From an uncultured Prevotella sp. (GTDB lineage Bacteria > Bacteroidota > Bacteroidia > Bacteroidales > Bacteroidaceae), in assembly GCA_946415755.1 (NCBI GenBank), contig CAMKTS010000007.1, forward strand, positions 39,459 through 103,458: a stretch of 64,000 bases of DNA, read 5' to 3'. The translations under genes were made by a program, and so were the position numbers. The notes below the pieces were generated by a model. The model searched no databases, was not told where the DNA came from, and was given only the letters and a program-made list of their open reading frames with translations. Below are positions 9,348-19,340 of the stretch, piece by piece. Numbering within the stretch: the first letter of the stretch is position 1; each line of letters starts with the position of its first letter.

Positions 9348-10421
9348 ATGGAAGAAAACAAGACAAAGAAGAATCCGGAAGTTATCGACCTGCGTGTCGT
9401 CTTTAAGAAGATATGGGACAACAAACGGCTGTTCTATAAGGTATTGCCGATAGTCTTTGTGCTGTCGTGCATCTACATCTTCAGTCTGCCCAGATACTAC
9501 ACCAGCGACACCAAGTTGGCACCAGAGATGGAGAATTCCGGAGCAGGGGGTACTTTAGGAGCTCTTGCTTCCTCTTTCGGTTTTGACATCAGCGAGATGC
9601 AGACATCCGATGCCATCACCCCCCTACTCTATCCCGACCTGATGGAAGACAATGGCTTTGTTTCCAAGCTCATGGGCATCAAGGTTGTCAGCCAAGACGG
9701 AGAAATCAACACCAACTATCACGACTATCTGAAAAAGAACCAAAAGAAGGCATGGTGGAACTATCCCATCGGCTGGCTGAAAAACCTGCTACCCAAAAAG
9801 CAAGACAAAGGAGGAAGCAAGAATGGCTATGACCCCTATAACATCTCCTTGGATGAAGATGGTGTTTATAGTAGTGCAAGGAGTAAAATCGGCATTACTA
9901 TTGACAAGAAGACGGGTGTCATCACCATTAACACAGAAGCTCAAGATCCCCTCATTTGTAGGACACTGGCAGACTCCATTAAGGAGAAATTACAAGTCTT
10001 CATCACTGACTACCGCACCAATAAGGCTCGTACCGACTACGAATACTACAAGCGGCTTGCCGCTGATGCGAAGCAGGACTACGAGAAAGTCCGCCGCTAT
10101 TATGCCAGCATGGCTGATGCCAGCACCAATGTTACACTACGCAGTGTGGAACTGAAGATGGAAGATGTGGAGAACGACATGCAGCTTAAGCTCAACGCCT
10201 ATACTACCATTAATACCCAATTGCAGGCAGCCAAGGCAAAGGTGCAGGAGAAGACCCCCGCCTTCACCGTTATCAAGGGGGCAGCAGTACCCATCAAGCC
10301 TGCTGGTCCGAAGCGTGTGATTTTCGTGGCAGCAATGCTGTTCCTTGCAGTTATTTTTACATCTGCGTATATTATAAAAGACGACCTGCTCAGTCCATTC
10401 AAAGCCTCTGCAAAACCATAA
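9348..10421 (+). CDS. Wzz-type chain length determinant protein (no kinase domain)
   Basis: Two TM segments flanking a coiled periplasmic domain; Wzz N-terminus 'FKKIWDNKRLFYKVLPIVFVLSCIYIFSLPRYYTSDTKLAPE' and C-terminal Pro-rich TM. Confidence 0.85.
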   Translation: MEENKTKKNPEVIDLRVVFKKIWDNKRLFYKVLPIVFVLSCIYIFSLPRYYTSDTKLAPEMENSGAGGTLGALASSFGFDISEMQTSDAITPLLYPDLMEDNGFVSKLMGIKVVSQDGEINTNYHDYLKKNQKKAWWNYPIGWLKNLLPKKQDKGGSKNGYDPYNISLDEDGVYSSARSKIGITIDKKTGVITINTEAQDPLICRTLADSIKEKLQVFITDYRTNKARTDYEYYKRLAADAKQDYEKVRRYYASMADASTNVTLRSVELKMEDVENDMQLKLNAYTTINTQLQAAKAKVQEKTPAFTVIKGAAVPIKPAGPKRVIFVAAMLFLAVIFTSAYIIKDDLLSPFKASAKP

Positions 10422-10431
10422 TGATGACAAA

Positions 10432-11946
10432 ATGGAACCTTCAAGGCGCATCGTTTATAATACAATTGCACAATACATTAAGGCGATTATCAATATCGTC
10501 CTTGCTTTGTATTCTACACGCCTTGTTTTAGAAGCATTACAAGTATCAGATTATGGCATATATAGTTTAGTAGGCGGCGTGGTATCCATGCTTGGTTTTA
10601 TAACCAATGCACTCATCATTACCACACAACGATACATCTCTTTTTATTGTGGAAAAGGTAATTTGGAGGAACTTAAACAAGTCTTTACTAATAGCTACTT
10701 TCTCCATTGGATTATTAGCATTATTCTATGCATCATATTGTTAAGTTTAACAAAATGGCTAACGTATGACATACTAAACATTCCACTTGACCGAAAAGAA
10801 ACTGCAGCAGAAGTATATGTACTTGTGGTTGTCATGCTCTTTTTAACAATTCTTTCTTCTCCATTCAAAGCTCTATTTATTGCCCACGAAAACATCATAT
10901 ACATATCAATTGTGGAAACTATAGACGCTATTGTAAAGTTTTTGTTAGCTTTGTCCTTAATATATGTGCAATCCGACAAGCTGTTAACATATACAATAAT
11001 GACTACCGGGATTATATTGTTAAATTTGTTCGCATTTGCCATATATGCTCTCTTCCGCTTCAAAGAATGTTCTATCTCAATACATTTTCAACACATTAAC
11101 AAAACCAGCCTAAGACAATTAATCGGCTTTGCCGGATGGACAACTTATGGGATGGGGGCCATTGCCGGACGAAATCAAGGTACAGCCATAGCTCTCAACC
11201 ATTTTATGGGGACAGCCATCAATGCCTCATACGGTATTGCCTTCCAGATATATGGTGCTATTGCATTTGTTGTGACTTCCGTGATAAATGCCATGAATCC
11301 TCAGATAATGAAAGCCGAAGGCAAAGGTGACAGAGAAGGGATGCTAAAACTAGCCTGTATGGAAAGTAAATACTCCACTCTTCTATTGGCCATTGCGACA
11401 ATACCCATTATCATTGAAATGCCTTCCATCTTGGAAATGTGGCTCAACCATAACGTCCCGCCCTACACTTCCACTTTCTGCCGATTTATTCTTATTGGCT
11501 TTTTGTTTGATCAAGTGACGCTGGGACTTCATTCTGCCAACCAAGCTATTGGCAACATCCGAAATTATTCGATAATCATTTACACACCAAAACTACTCTT
11601 CGTTCTCCTTGTATGGTTGCTATTGTCAAAAGGGTTCACCGTCATCCATATCATGATTGCGTATATAGCAGTTGAGTTAACCGTTGCACTCATAAGGATT
11701 CCCTACCTCAGTCACATTGCAAATCTCAATGGACAAAAATATATTAGCGAAGTCATTATTCCTTTAATTCCCGCTTGCCTCATACTTATTTTTACTGGAA
11801 CAATCTGCAACCATATCATCAGGATGCCTTTCAGTTTCATTTTTTCCATCCCTATTACTATTATTAGTGGAATCGCAGTTTCATGGTTCATTTCTTTAAA
11901 TAAAGAGGAGCGTAATTTTATCATTCATTTTATAAGAAGGAAATAG
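10432..11946 (+). CDS. Oligosaccharide flippase (Wzx-like, MATE/MOP superfamily)
   Basis: Polytopic protein with 'NTIAQYIKAIINIVLALYSTRLVLEALQVSDYGIYSLVGG' typical of Wzx. Confidence 0.88.
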   Translation: MEPSRRIVYNTIAQYIKAIINIVLALYSTRLVLEALQVSDYGIYSLVGGVVSMLGFITNALIITTQRYISFYCGKGNLEELKQVFTNSYFLHWIISIILCIILLSLTKWLTYDILNIPLDRKETAAEVYVLVVVMLFLTILSSPFKALFIAHENIIYISIVETIDAIVKFLLALSLIYVQSDKLLTYTIMTTGIILLNLFAFAIYALFRFKECSISIHFQHINKTSLRQLIGFAGWTTYGMGAIAGRNQGTAIALNHFMGTAINASYGIAFQIYGAIAFVVTSVINAMNPQIMKAEGKGDREGMLKLACMESKYSTLLLAIATIPIIIEMPSILEMWLNHNVPPYTSTFCRFILIGFLFDQVTLGLHSANQAIGNIRNYSIIIYTPKLLFVLLVWLLLSKGFTVIHIMIAYIAVELTVALIRIPYLSHIANLNGQKYISEVIIPLIPACLILIFTGTICNHIIRMPFSFIFSIPITIISGIAVSWFISLNKEERNFIIHFIRRK

Positions 11947-11948
11947 CC

Positions 11949-13196
11949 ATGTTCAATATAGAGCGCCTCTTCATCATAGAACTACCGCATGACATCCTCT
12001 CGATATCTAAAGAGAAGACCGCTTACGCATTATTCTATTCTGGAATGATATTAGCGTTTTTCGGCACGCTAAATCCTTGGTTTCTATGGCCAATTGCTAA
12101 GGTTTATACAATTATTTCAAGTTTTCTCGTTCTCAGCGCGATGGCAATATCGGCCACAATGCAAAAATCAATTTTTTCAAAAAATGAGTTTCTACTACCA
12201 ATACTTTCATACACCATCTTAATCTATTACCAGTCTCTCATCAATCATCAAAATGTTACAAGCCTCATATTCAACCTTTTTCATATAAGCATCTTTCTCG
12301 CTCTTTTCCGCTTTAATATTGAAAAGATAGAAGTCTTAGCGACTGTTTTGGCAAAAACGATGGCAATTATTCTCTCTGTTTCCATCCCATTCTTTTTGCT
12401 GTATCTCGTTGGTTTCCCCCTACCTTCAACAAACGGTGGATTTAATGACATGTACTCCTACTCCAACTACTTCTTTTTTCTTATTGATGACCGTTCTATG
12501 TTTTCCTTCATTCCAAGATTTCATTCTGTATTCTTGGAGCCTGGGCAGATGGGTACTGCGACAACACTTCTGCTTCTGACACAGATTGGGAAGTGGAAGA
12601 AGTGGTACAATATCATTTTATTTGCTGCAACAGTTATGTCCTTTTCTCTTGCAGCCTATATTCTTCTGTTTGCTGTCATTTTTTTGAGTCTCTGGATTCA
12701 AGGGCAAGATTTTTTTAAGAAGCTCATCATCACCATCGCAATTATTTCCACTGTAGTGGTTTCTTCTTTCTATTATAATCAAGGATACAATCTCATACAT
12801 GATTTAATAATAATTCGTATGGAGGTTGAAGATGGGCAGATGGCTGGCGACAACAGAGTAAACGACAGTTTCAAAGCAGACTACGAGAATTTCTTGGAAT
12901 CATCTGACATAATATTGGGAAAAGACCTCGAGCGTGTTTGGGGAAGTGCTGGATACAAAGTGTTTTTCTATGACTATGGTCTTATGGGAATCATTCTTTT
13001 GTTTACTTTCTATTACATCTCGGTCATGGATTCTGTTAACAGGCGAAGACAAATTGCAGCCTTATTGGTTGCTCTCATGAACTTTTATGCCCGTGATTTT
13101 CCCCTATGGTATTCTTTCTATCTTCCAATATATTGTACAGCGATGATTGATACCATGCCGACAAAACAAGAGAATAATAATTTAGGCACTATTTAA
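11949..13196 (+). CDS. O-antigen polymerase-like polytopic membrane protein (Wzy candidate)
   Basis: About 10 predicted TM segments, large loop containing 'FIPRFHSVFLEPGQMGT', position in EPS operon. Confidence 0.7.
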   Translation: MFNIERLFIIELPHDILSISKEKTAYALFYSGMILAFFGTLNPWFLWPIAKVYTIISSFLVLSAMAISATMQKSIFSKNEFLLPILSYTILIYYQSLINHQNVTSLIFNLFHISIFLALFRFNIEKIEVLATVLAKTMAIILSVSIPFFLLYLVGFPLPSTNGGFNDMYSYSNYFFFLIDDRSMFSFIPRFHSVFLEPGQMGTATTLLLLTQIGKWKKWYNIILFAATVMSFSLAAYILLFAVIFLSLWIQGQDFFKKLIITIAIISTVVVSSFYYNQGYNLIHDLIIIRMEVEDGQMAGDNRVNDSFKADYENFLESSDIILGKDLERVWGSAGYKVFFYDYGLMGIILLFTFYYISVMDSVNRRRQIAALLVALMNFYARDFPLWYSFYLPIYCTAMIDTMPTKQENNNLGTI

Positions 13197-13212
13197 ATTC
13201 CAAATACAAAAC

Positions 13213-14385
13213 ATGCATATTGTTTACATTCTTCATTCGACAGGGAAATACACAGGATCGTCTAAATCTTTTTTCATGCTCACACACTACATGAAATATA
13301 ATGAGGTGACATTTTCTGCAGTCCTTCCCGACAAGAATGGAATATATGAAGACCTATGTAAGAATAACATCCCAGTCTTTACTACACCATACAGGACAAA
13401 CACTCTGCCTCCAAGAAAATCAGTGTCCGACAAGTTGTTGTTTCTTCCACGCCTAGCCGGGAGACTACTTGTCAACATGATAGCAGCCATAAAAATAGAG
13501 CAACACCTAAGAAAACTACCTCGTGTTGATATTATACACACAAACTCAAGCACTGTCAATGTTGGAGAGCGCGCCGCAAAAAAGATGGGCATACCTCACA
13601 TATACCATCTTAGAGAGCATTTGGAAGTTTCTAACTTGCATTATATTCCAACCTTTAACAGTTTCTTGAAAAAGCTGTCACAAAAAGGAACTTATAATAT
13701 TTGTATTACTAAAGACATACAAAAATATTATAGGCAATCAGAAAAGCCTTGTTCTCGAGTTATATATAATGGCATCTATAATAAAAGGAGTGAACTACCT
13801 ATTGCGACAAAAAAAGATTACTTCTTGTTTGCAGGAAGAATAGAACCTAATAAGGGGCTTGATGACCTAATTAAAAGTTTCATTTTGTTCAAGAAGCAAT
13901 CTAAAGCGAATACAAAACTCTATATTATCGGAGAAAGCAACGACAACATATATCACCATGAAATAAAAAAAACTATTTCTGACAATGACATTAATGACAG
14001 CATTGTAGAATTTGGATACAGAGAAGATATAGATATATTCATGCAACATGCCATAGCAATTATTGTCCCTTCCTTCTTTGAAGGATTTGGACGTTTAGTA
14101 GCAGAAGCCATGTTTAATGGATGCATTGTAATTGGCAGGGATTGTAGTGGAATCAAGGAACAGTTCGACAATGGACTCAAACTTGAGAACAAAGAGATTG
14201 CACTTCGTTTCAACACTATTAGAGAATTATTTGAAGCCATGAACAATATATACTCACAGCCTACTGAGTATTCAGAGTATGCAAACAGGGCATTCCATAC
14301 TGTCAATCAATTATATTCTGCGGAATCCTGCGCACAGAACACATTTCAATTTTACAAAGACATTAAAGAATATAGTAACCAGTAA
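13213..14385 (+). CDS. Glycosyltransferase family 4
   Basis: 'FLFAGRIEPNKGLDDLI' and 'IIVPSFFEGFGRLVAEAMFNGCIVIG' GT4 donor-site motif. Confidence 0.88.
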   Translation: MHIVYILHSTGKYTGSSKSFFMLTHYMKYNEVTFSAVLPDKNGIYEDLCKNNIPVFTTPYRTNTLPPRKSVSDKLLFLPRLAGRLLVNMIAAIKIEQHLRKLPRVDIIHTNSSTVNVGERAAKKMGIPHIYHLREHLEVSNLHYIPTFNSFLKKLSQKGTYNICITKDIQKYYRQSEKPCSRVIYNGIYNKRSELPIATKKDYFLFAGRIEPNKGLDDLIKSFILFKKQSKANTKLYIIGESNDNIYHHEIKKTISDNDINDSIVEFGYREDIDIFMQHAIAIIVPSFFEGFGRLVAEAMFNGCIVIGRDCSGIKEQFDNGLKLENKEIALRFNTIRELFEAMNNIYSQPTEYSEYANRAFHTVNQLYSAESCAQNTFQFYKDIKEYSNQ

Positions 14386-14387
14386 CC

Positions 14388-14450
14388 TATGACATCCCAG
14401 CTTACTCCGTTGCTGCTGGTATCCCTGCCAAGCTTATTAAACAACTGTAG
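14388..14450 (+). pseudogene. C-terminal remnant of a left-handed beta-helix (hexapeptide) acyltransferase
   Basis: Frame reads YDIPAYSVAAGIPAKLIKQL*, the canonical 'PxxSVxxGxPAKxIK' end of hexapeptide acetyltransferases; no upstream body. Confidence 0.65.
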
Positions 14451-14531
14451 GGATATAGCACCAATAAAATAATCCATGCAAATTTGGATATTTTCAACAT
14501 TATTGTTATCTTTGCACACAAATTGAAAGAT

Positions 14532-14780
14532 ATGGGTAGTTATATCAATACTGGCAATGCAGGTTTTCAGAGAGCAAGAAATGGGGAATATGTCGATAAG
14601 TCCGGACTTATTTCCGTTGTTAACAGCACGTTATTTACAGAACATTGCTTCAGTTGCGTAACGCGCTGCCGCCGTTTGGGGAAGTCGATGGCTGCCAAGA
14701 TGCTGTGTGCCTACTACGACCAGTCGTGTGACTCACGAGCACTGTTTGCCGATTTGAAGATTGAAAAACATAAAGTATGA
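14532..14780 (+). pseudogene. N-terminal remnant of an AAA-ATPase-like (PF09820/DUF1703-type) protein
   Basis: MGSYINTGNAGFQRARNGEYVDKSGLISVVNSTLFTEHCFSCVTRCRRLGKSMAAKMLCAYYDQSCDSRALFADLKIEKHKV*: family N-terminus truncated after 'FADLKIEKH' exactly at the next gene. Confidence 0.75.
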
Positions 14781-15931
14781 AACCAAGAATCATAGGATTA
14801 TACCTTCCACAATACCACCCTATCCCCGAAAACGATGAATGGTGGGGAAAAGGATTCACCGAGTGGACGAATGTTGCCAAGGCCAAACCACTATTCAGAG
14901 GGCATTATCAGCCACGTATCCCTGCCGACTTAGGCTTTTATGACCTACGTCTGCCAGAAGTAAGAGAACAGCAGGCAGAGCTGGCCCGCGAAGCCGGCTT
15001 GGAGGGCTTCTGCTATTACCACTATTGGTTCGGCAACGGCAAACAGCTGTTGGAACGACCCTTCAACGAGGTATTGGCCTCTGGCAAGCCCGATTTCCCC
15101 TTCTGTCTCTGCTGGGCCAATCACGACTGGACGAACAAGACCTGGAAGAAAGGCAGTAGCATGCGCAAGGACTCCATGATTATGCAGATGCACTATTCCA
15201 TGGACGACCATCGCCAGCATTTCATGGCCCTGTTGCCCGCTTTCAAGGACAAGCGCTATATGAAGGTCGACGGGAAACCTCTGTTTGCCGTCTGGGCACC
15301 ACGCGACATTCCCGAGGTAGAGAAGTTCATTGAACTTTGGCATCAACTGGCCAAGGAAAACGGTCTGCCTGGTATTCATTTCGTGGGATATACACAAAAT
15401 GCATCTGGACGTTCCGTAAAAGACGGCCATTGGACGCTCTGGGCCGAGAACCAAGCTGCAGAACTATACAACGACTTGACAGAGCGAGGCTTCGATGCCG
15501 TCATGTCGGCAGGATTAGGGCGTGCCCAGTCTCTCTGCCACGGCAAGTGGAGCATGCTGTGGTTCCACCTGAAAAACCAGACATTCCTCCACTCCACCCT
15601 ACGCACCGACTATGCAAAAGCCATGCAGCACTACTACGTGCCGGAGGATGCATGGGAAAACGTGTATCCCACCCTGCTTCCCCAATGGGACCGCACCCCG
15701 CGTGCCGGCATCAAGACCGACCCGTTGGTAAACAGCACCCCTGAGAAGTTCCAGGCATCAGTAGAGCGCGCACTCCATATCATACAGAAGAAACAGCCGG
15801 AACATCAGATCCTATTCCTGAAAGCATGGAATGAATGGGGAGAAGGCAATTATGTCGAGCCAGACCAGAAATACGGGCACGGATATCTGGATGCCATTCA
15901 CAACGCCATAGAAAACTGCAAGGCTTTATGA
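14777..15931 (+). CDS. WbsX-like glycosyltransferase / GH99-like domain protein
   Basis: 'MKPRIIGLYLPQYHPIPENDEWWGKGFTEWTNVAKAKPLFRGHYQPRIPADLGFYDLR' and 'FLKAWNEWGEGNYVEPD'. Confidence 0.9.
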   Translation: MKPRIIGLYLPQYHPIPENDEWWGKGFTEWTNVAKAKPLFRGHYQPRIPADLGFYDLRLPEVREQQAELAREAGLEGFCYYHYWFGNGKQLLERPFNEVLASGKPDFPFCLCWANHDWTNKTWKKGSSMRKDSMIMQMHYSMDDHRQHFMALLPAFKDKRYMKVDGKPLFAVWAPRDIPEVEKFIELWHQLAKENGLPGIHFVGYTQNASGRSVKDGHWTLWAENQAAELYNDLTERGFDAVMSAGLGRAQSLCHGKWSMLWFHLKNQTFLHSTLRTDYAKAMQHYYVPEDAWENVYPTLLPQWDRTPRAGIKTDPLVNSTPEKFQASVERALHIIQKKQPEHQILFLKAWNEWGEGNYVEPDQKYGHGYLDAIHNAIENCKAL

Positions 15932-16965
15932 AGAAAATAGGGGTATTAGGTCATTTTGCCATTGGCACCAACATGAGTGACGGCCAAACCATCAAGACGA
16001 GGGTTGTTGGTGAAGAACTGCGACGTATCTATCCTGACGAAGTTGATTTTATCGACACTTATGGAGGTTGGAGATTCCTTTTTCGGCTGCCCGTTGTATT
16101 GTTGCAACTTCTCATCAAATACAAAAACATCATTATCATGCCTGCCCACAATGGTATCCGTATTATTTCACCGTTGTTGGTCATTGGCAATTTGTTCTTC
16201 CATCGAAGTATCCATTATGTGGTCATTGGCGGTTGGTTAGCAGTGTTTGCAAAAAGATATCCTCTGTTCAGATTCTTTATTCGTCAGTTCGATGGTATTT
16301 ACGTCGAATCAGATACCATGCGCCGACAACTGCAAGAATTATCTTTCACAAATGCCATATTAATGCCCAATAGCAAGCCTCTTCATATTGTGACAGAGAA
16401 TGACATTCCCCATTCCTTTCAGTTTCCACTTAAGGTATGCACCTTCTCAAGGATAATCAAAGAAAAAGGTATTGAAGATGCCATACTTGCAGTAAATGAA
16501 TGCAACAGGATAATGGGAAGGACAATTTATACCCTTGACATTTTTGGACAAGCAGACAGACAACAGGAGGCGTGGTTTAAAGAACTGATGAGCCAACAAC
16601 CCGACGAAATACAGTACAAAGGGATTGTTCCTTTTGATAAGAGTACGGAGACCCTCAAGGATTACTTTGCACTGCTTTTTCCCACCTATTATGAGGGAGA
16701 GTGTTTTGCCGGAACACTTATTGATGCCATGGCTTCTGGGATACCGACTATTGCTTCCGACTGGCACGAGAACGCCAATATCGTTATTGACGGGCAAACG
16801 GGCATCATCTTTCCCGTCCATGACCTCAACAGCTTAACTGATATTTTGACTGGCCTGGCAAACCATCCAGATCAAACCATCGGAATGCGCCACTCTTGTA
16901 TTCATAGGGCCAAAGAGTTTCTTCCAGAGAAAATCATCAAGACTCTTACTGACCGTCTTGTATAG
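15928..16965 (+). CDS. Glycosyltransferase family 4
   Basis: Start at ATG 15928 (ATGA overlap); 'CTFSRIIKEKGIEDAI', 'FPTYYEGECFAGTLIDAMASGIPTIASDWHEN'. Confidence 0.85.
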   Translation: MKKIGVLGHFAIGTNMSDGQTIKTRVVGEELRRIYPDEVDFIDTYGGWRFLFRLPVVLLQLLIKYKNIIIMPAHNGIRIISPLLVIGNLFFHRSIHYVVIGGWLAVFAKRYPLFRFFIRQFDGIYVESDTMRRQLQELSFTNAILMPNSKPLHIVTENDIPHSFQFPLKVCTFSRIIKEKGIEDAILAVNECNRIMGRTIYTLDIFGQADRQQEAWFKELMSQQPDEIQYKGIVPFDKSTETLKDYFALLFPTYYEGECFAGTLIDAMASGIPTIASDWHENANIVIDGQTGIIFPVHDLNSLTDILTGLANHPDQTIGMRHSCIHRAKEFLPEKIIKTLTDRLV

Positions 16966-17003
16966 ACACACATCTCATTCGGATCTTTCAAACACACGCT
17001 CAC

Positions 17004-18413
17004 ATGCTTTTCAATTCTGTTGCTTTTCTGCTTTTCTTCCCTCTCGTTTGTATTTTTTATTTTGCTATCCCTTCAGACAAGATAAAAACCAGGAATCTGT
17101 TCCTCCTTGTTGTCAGCTACTATTTCTACATGAACTGGCAACCAGCCTACGCATTGCTGCTCCTTACCAGCACAGTAGTAACGTACCTGGCGGCTATAGG
17201 CATCGCTTCTGCTACAAAAAAGAGCCATAAAAAGACCTGTCTTGTAGCAAGTCTCGTCCTGAATTTGGGCATCTTGTTTCTGTTCAAATATTACAATTTC
17301 CTTGCAAGCAACCTGTCATTACTTTTCCAACAACTTGGGATTGCCATTCCCATGCCAGAATTCACCCTCCTGCTACCCGTAGGAATTTCCTTCTACACCT
17401 TCCAAGCCCTTGGCTATTCCATTGATGTCTACAGGGGAAATGTTCCTATCGAGAAAAACTTTTTTACATACGCTCTTTTTGTTTCATTCTTTCCTCAGTT
17501 GGTGGCTGGTCCCATCGAGCGTTCCAACCGGTTGCTACCGCAATTTAAGCACGAACACCATTTCGACTATAGCCAGGCAATGGGTGGCATCAGGCTGATG
17601 GTATGGGGCTATTTTATGAAATTAGCACTTGCCGACCGTTGCGCCATCTATGTCGATGCCATTTTCAACCATATCAGCCAGCATAATGGCGGGTCATACC
17701 TGATAGCATCCCTTCTGTTTCCATTTCAGATCTATGGCGACTTTGCCGGTTATTCGCTCATAGCAATAGGTGCAGCCCAGGTGATGGGCTTTCACCTCAT
17801 GCAGAATTTCCGACATCCTTACTTCGCATGTACCATTTCCGATTTTTGGCACCGTTGGCACATTTCCCTTTCCACATGGTTTAAAGACTATTTGTATATC
17901 CCCTTGGGCGGCAATCGTGTCAGCAGTATGAGATGCTACTTCAATCTGATGGTAACATTTGTTGTATCAGGAATCTGGCATGGGGCAAACTGGACGTTTC
18001 TTTCATGGGGTACACTTCATGGCATACTCTTATGTTTGGAGCGGTGGCTGGGTATCTCTAAAAAACGATTCTCCGGATTAGAAAAGTTCTCCCACTGGTT
18101 CATTACCTTCACATTAGTATGCTTTGCATGGATCTTCTTCCGTGCCAACAATCTGTCGGACGCTTATACCATTATCACTGGTATCTTTACGCATTTCGGT
18201 ATCCCATACTTAGCCATTGCAGATTTCCTGGCCATTGCATTGGCCCTATTTATCATGCTACTGAAAGAATGCCAAGAGGAATACCAGTGGAAAAGCCGTC
18301 TTGTCGCTCCAGGCAACTGGTTAACAAGCCATCTTTACATCGTCATCATGATAGCATACATCATCCTTTTCGGCGTACTTAACGGTGACCAATTTATCTA
18401 TTTCCAATTCTAA
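17004..18413 (+). CDS. MBOAT-family membrane-bound O-acyltransferase
   Basis: 'LLPVGISFYTFQALGYSIDVYRG', 'FFPQLVAGPIERSNRLLPQF', 'FWHRWHISLSTWFKDYLYIPLGGNR', 'GIWHGANWTFLSWGTLHG'. Confidence 0.95.
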   Translation: MLFNSVAFLLFFPLVCIFYFAIPSDKIKTRNLFLLVVSYYFYMNWQPAYALLLLTSTVVTYLAAIGIASATKKSHKKTCLVASLVLNLGILFLFKYYNFLASNLSLLFQQLGIAIPMPEFTLLLPVGISFYTFQALGYSIDVYRGNVPIEKNFFTYALFVSFFPQLVAGPIERSNRLLPQFKHEHHFDYSQAMGGIRLMVWGYFMKLALADRCAIYVDAIFNHISQHNGGSYLIASLLFPFQIYGDFAGYSLIAIGAAQVMGFHLMQNFRHPYFACTISDFWHRWHISLSTWFKDYLYIPLGGNRVSSMRCYFNLMVTFVVSGIWHGANWTFLSWGTLHGILLCLERWLGISKKRFSGLEKFSHWFITFTLVCFAWIFFRANNLSDAYTIITGIFTHFGIPYLAIADFLAIALALFIMLLKECQEEYQWKSRLVAPGNWLTSHLYIVIMIAYIILFGVLNGDQFIYFQF

Positions 18414-18424
18414 TATCATCAACA

Positions 18425-19333
18425 ATGAGAAAATTCTTTCTTAGCTGCATATTCATTATAACGGCCCTCTGGGTTGTCGACCGGATTGGCGGAGCAGCCA
18501 TGTGGTGGGTCAACCAGCATACGCATGACGTTGCCGGACCAAAGATAAAATACCTGGTCAGCAACGTTCACGAAGATGTCATCCTCATGGGTACTTCACG
18601 CTGCAACGGCCATTATGTCCCTTCCATTATCAGCGACTCCATCAAATTAAGCGTGTACAATGGTGGTATCGACGCTTCCTACTGCATCTATGCACACTAT
18701 CTCATGCTGAATCATATCCTCTCTCTGCACACACCGAAAGTAATCTGTTTAGACGTAATGCCCAGCGACTATGCCAAAGACAAAGACGATGCCTTTAACA
18801 CCATCAGTTTCTTTGCTCCCTATTTCGGAAAGAATGCTGCTGCCGACTCCGTATTTATGGATGCCGGCACCTATTGGAGCTATCAAATTTCCCACCTGTA
18901 TAGATTCAATGCGAAAGCTGTATCAAACATTGCCGGCCTGCTCGTCAACAAACAAGACCATAGCGACAACGGATATATTCCCATTCCACGTCCACCCCAT
19001 ACTCCCCAAAACATGAGGGATGAGTACACTCCCAAAGAGTGCGACAGTCTTAAAATAAGCTATCTCCATAAGTTTATCAACAAATGTAAGGAGAAAGACA
19101 TCCAGCTGATATTTGTAGCTTCACCCAAATTCATGCGCGCTGACGATGACCTTTATTCCGTATTAAAAGACATTGCATCCCAGAATGGCATCACATTCCT
19201 GGATTATCACTCCAAGGGCTTATACCAAGACCATCCTGATTATTTCAGAGACGAGCTCCATCTATGGGATAAAGGTGCAAGATTGTATTCTTCTGTCTTT
19301 GCCCATGACCTAAAAAAGCTGCTCAATCCATAA
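18425..19333 (+). CDS. SGNH-hydrolase-like/DltD-type periplasmic partner of MBOAT
   Basis: N-terminal TM, 'VILMGTSRCNGHYVPSII...YNGG', C-terminal 'YFRDELHLWDKGARLYS'; adjacent to MBOAT. Confidence 0.7.
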   Translation: MRKFFLSCIFIITALWVVDRIGGAAMWWVNQHTHDVAGPKIKYLVSNVHEDVILMGTSRCNGHYVPSIISDSIKLSVYNGGIDASYCIYAHYLMLNHILSLHTPKVICLDVMPSDYAKDKDDAFNTISFFAPYFGKNAAADSVFMDAGTYWSYQISHLYRFNAKAVSNIAGLLVNKQDHSDNGYIPIPRPPHTPQNMRDEYTPKECDSLKISYLHKFINKCKEKDIQLIFVASPKFMRADDDLYSVLKDIASQNGITFLDYHSKGLYQDHPDYFRDELHLWDKGARLYSSVFAHDLKKLLNP

Positions 19334-19340
19334 GCCTTCC

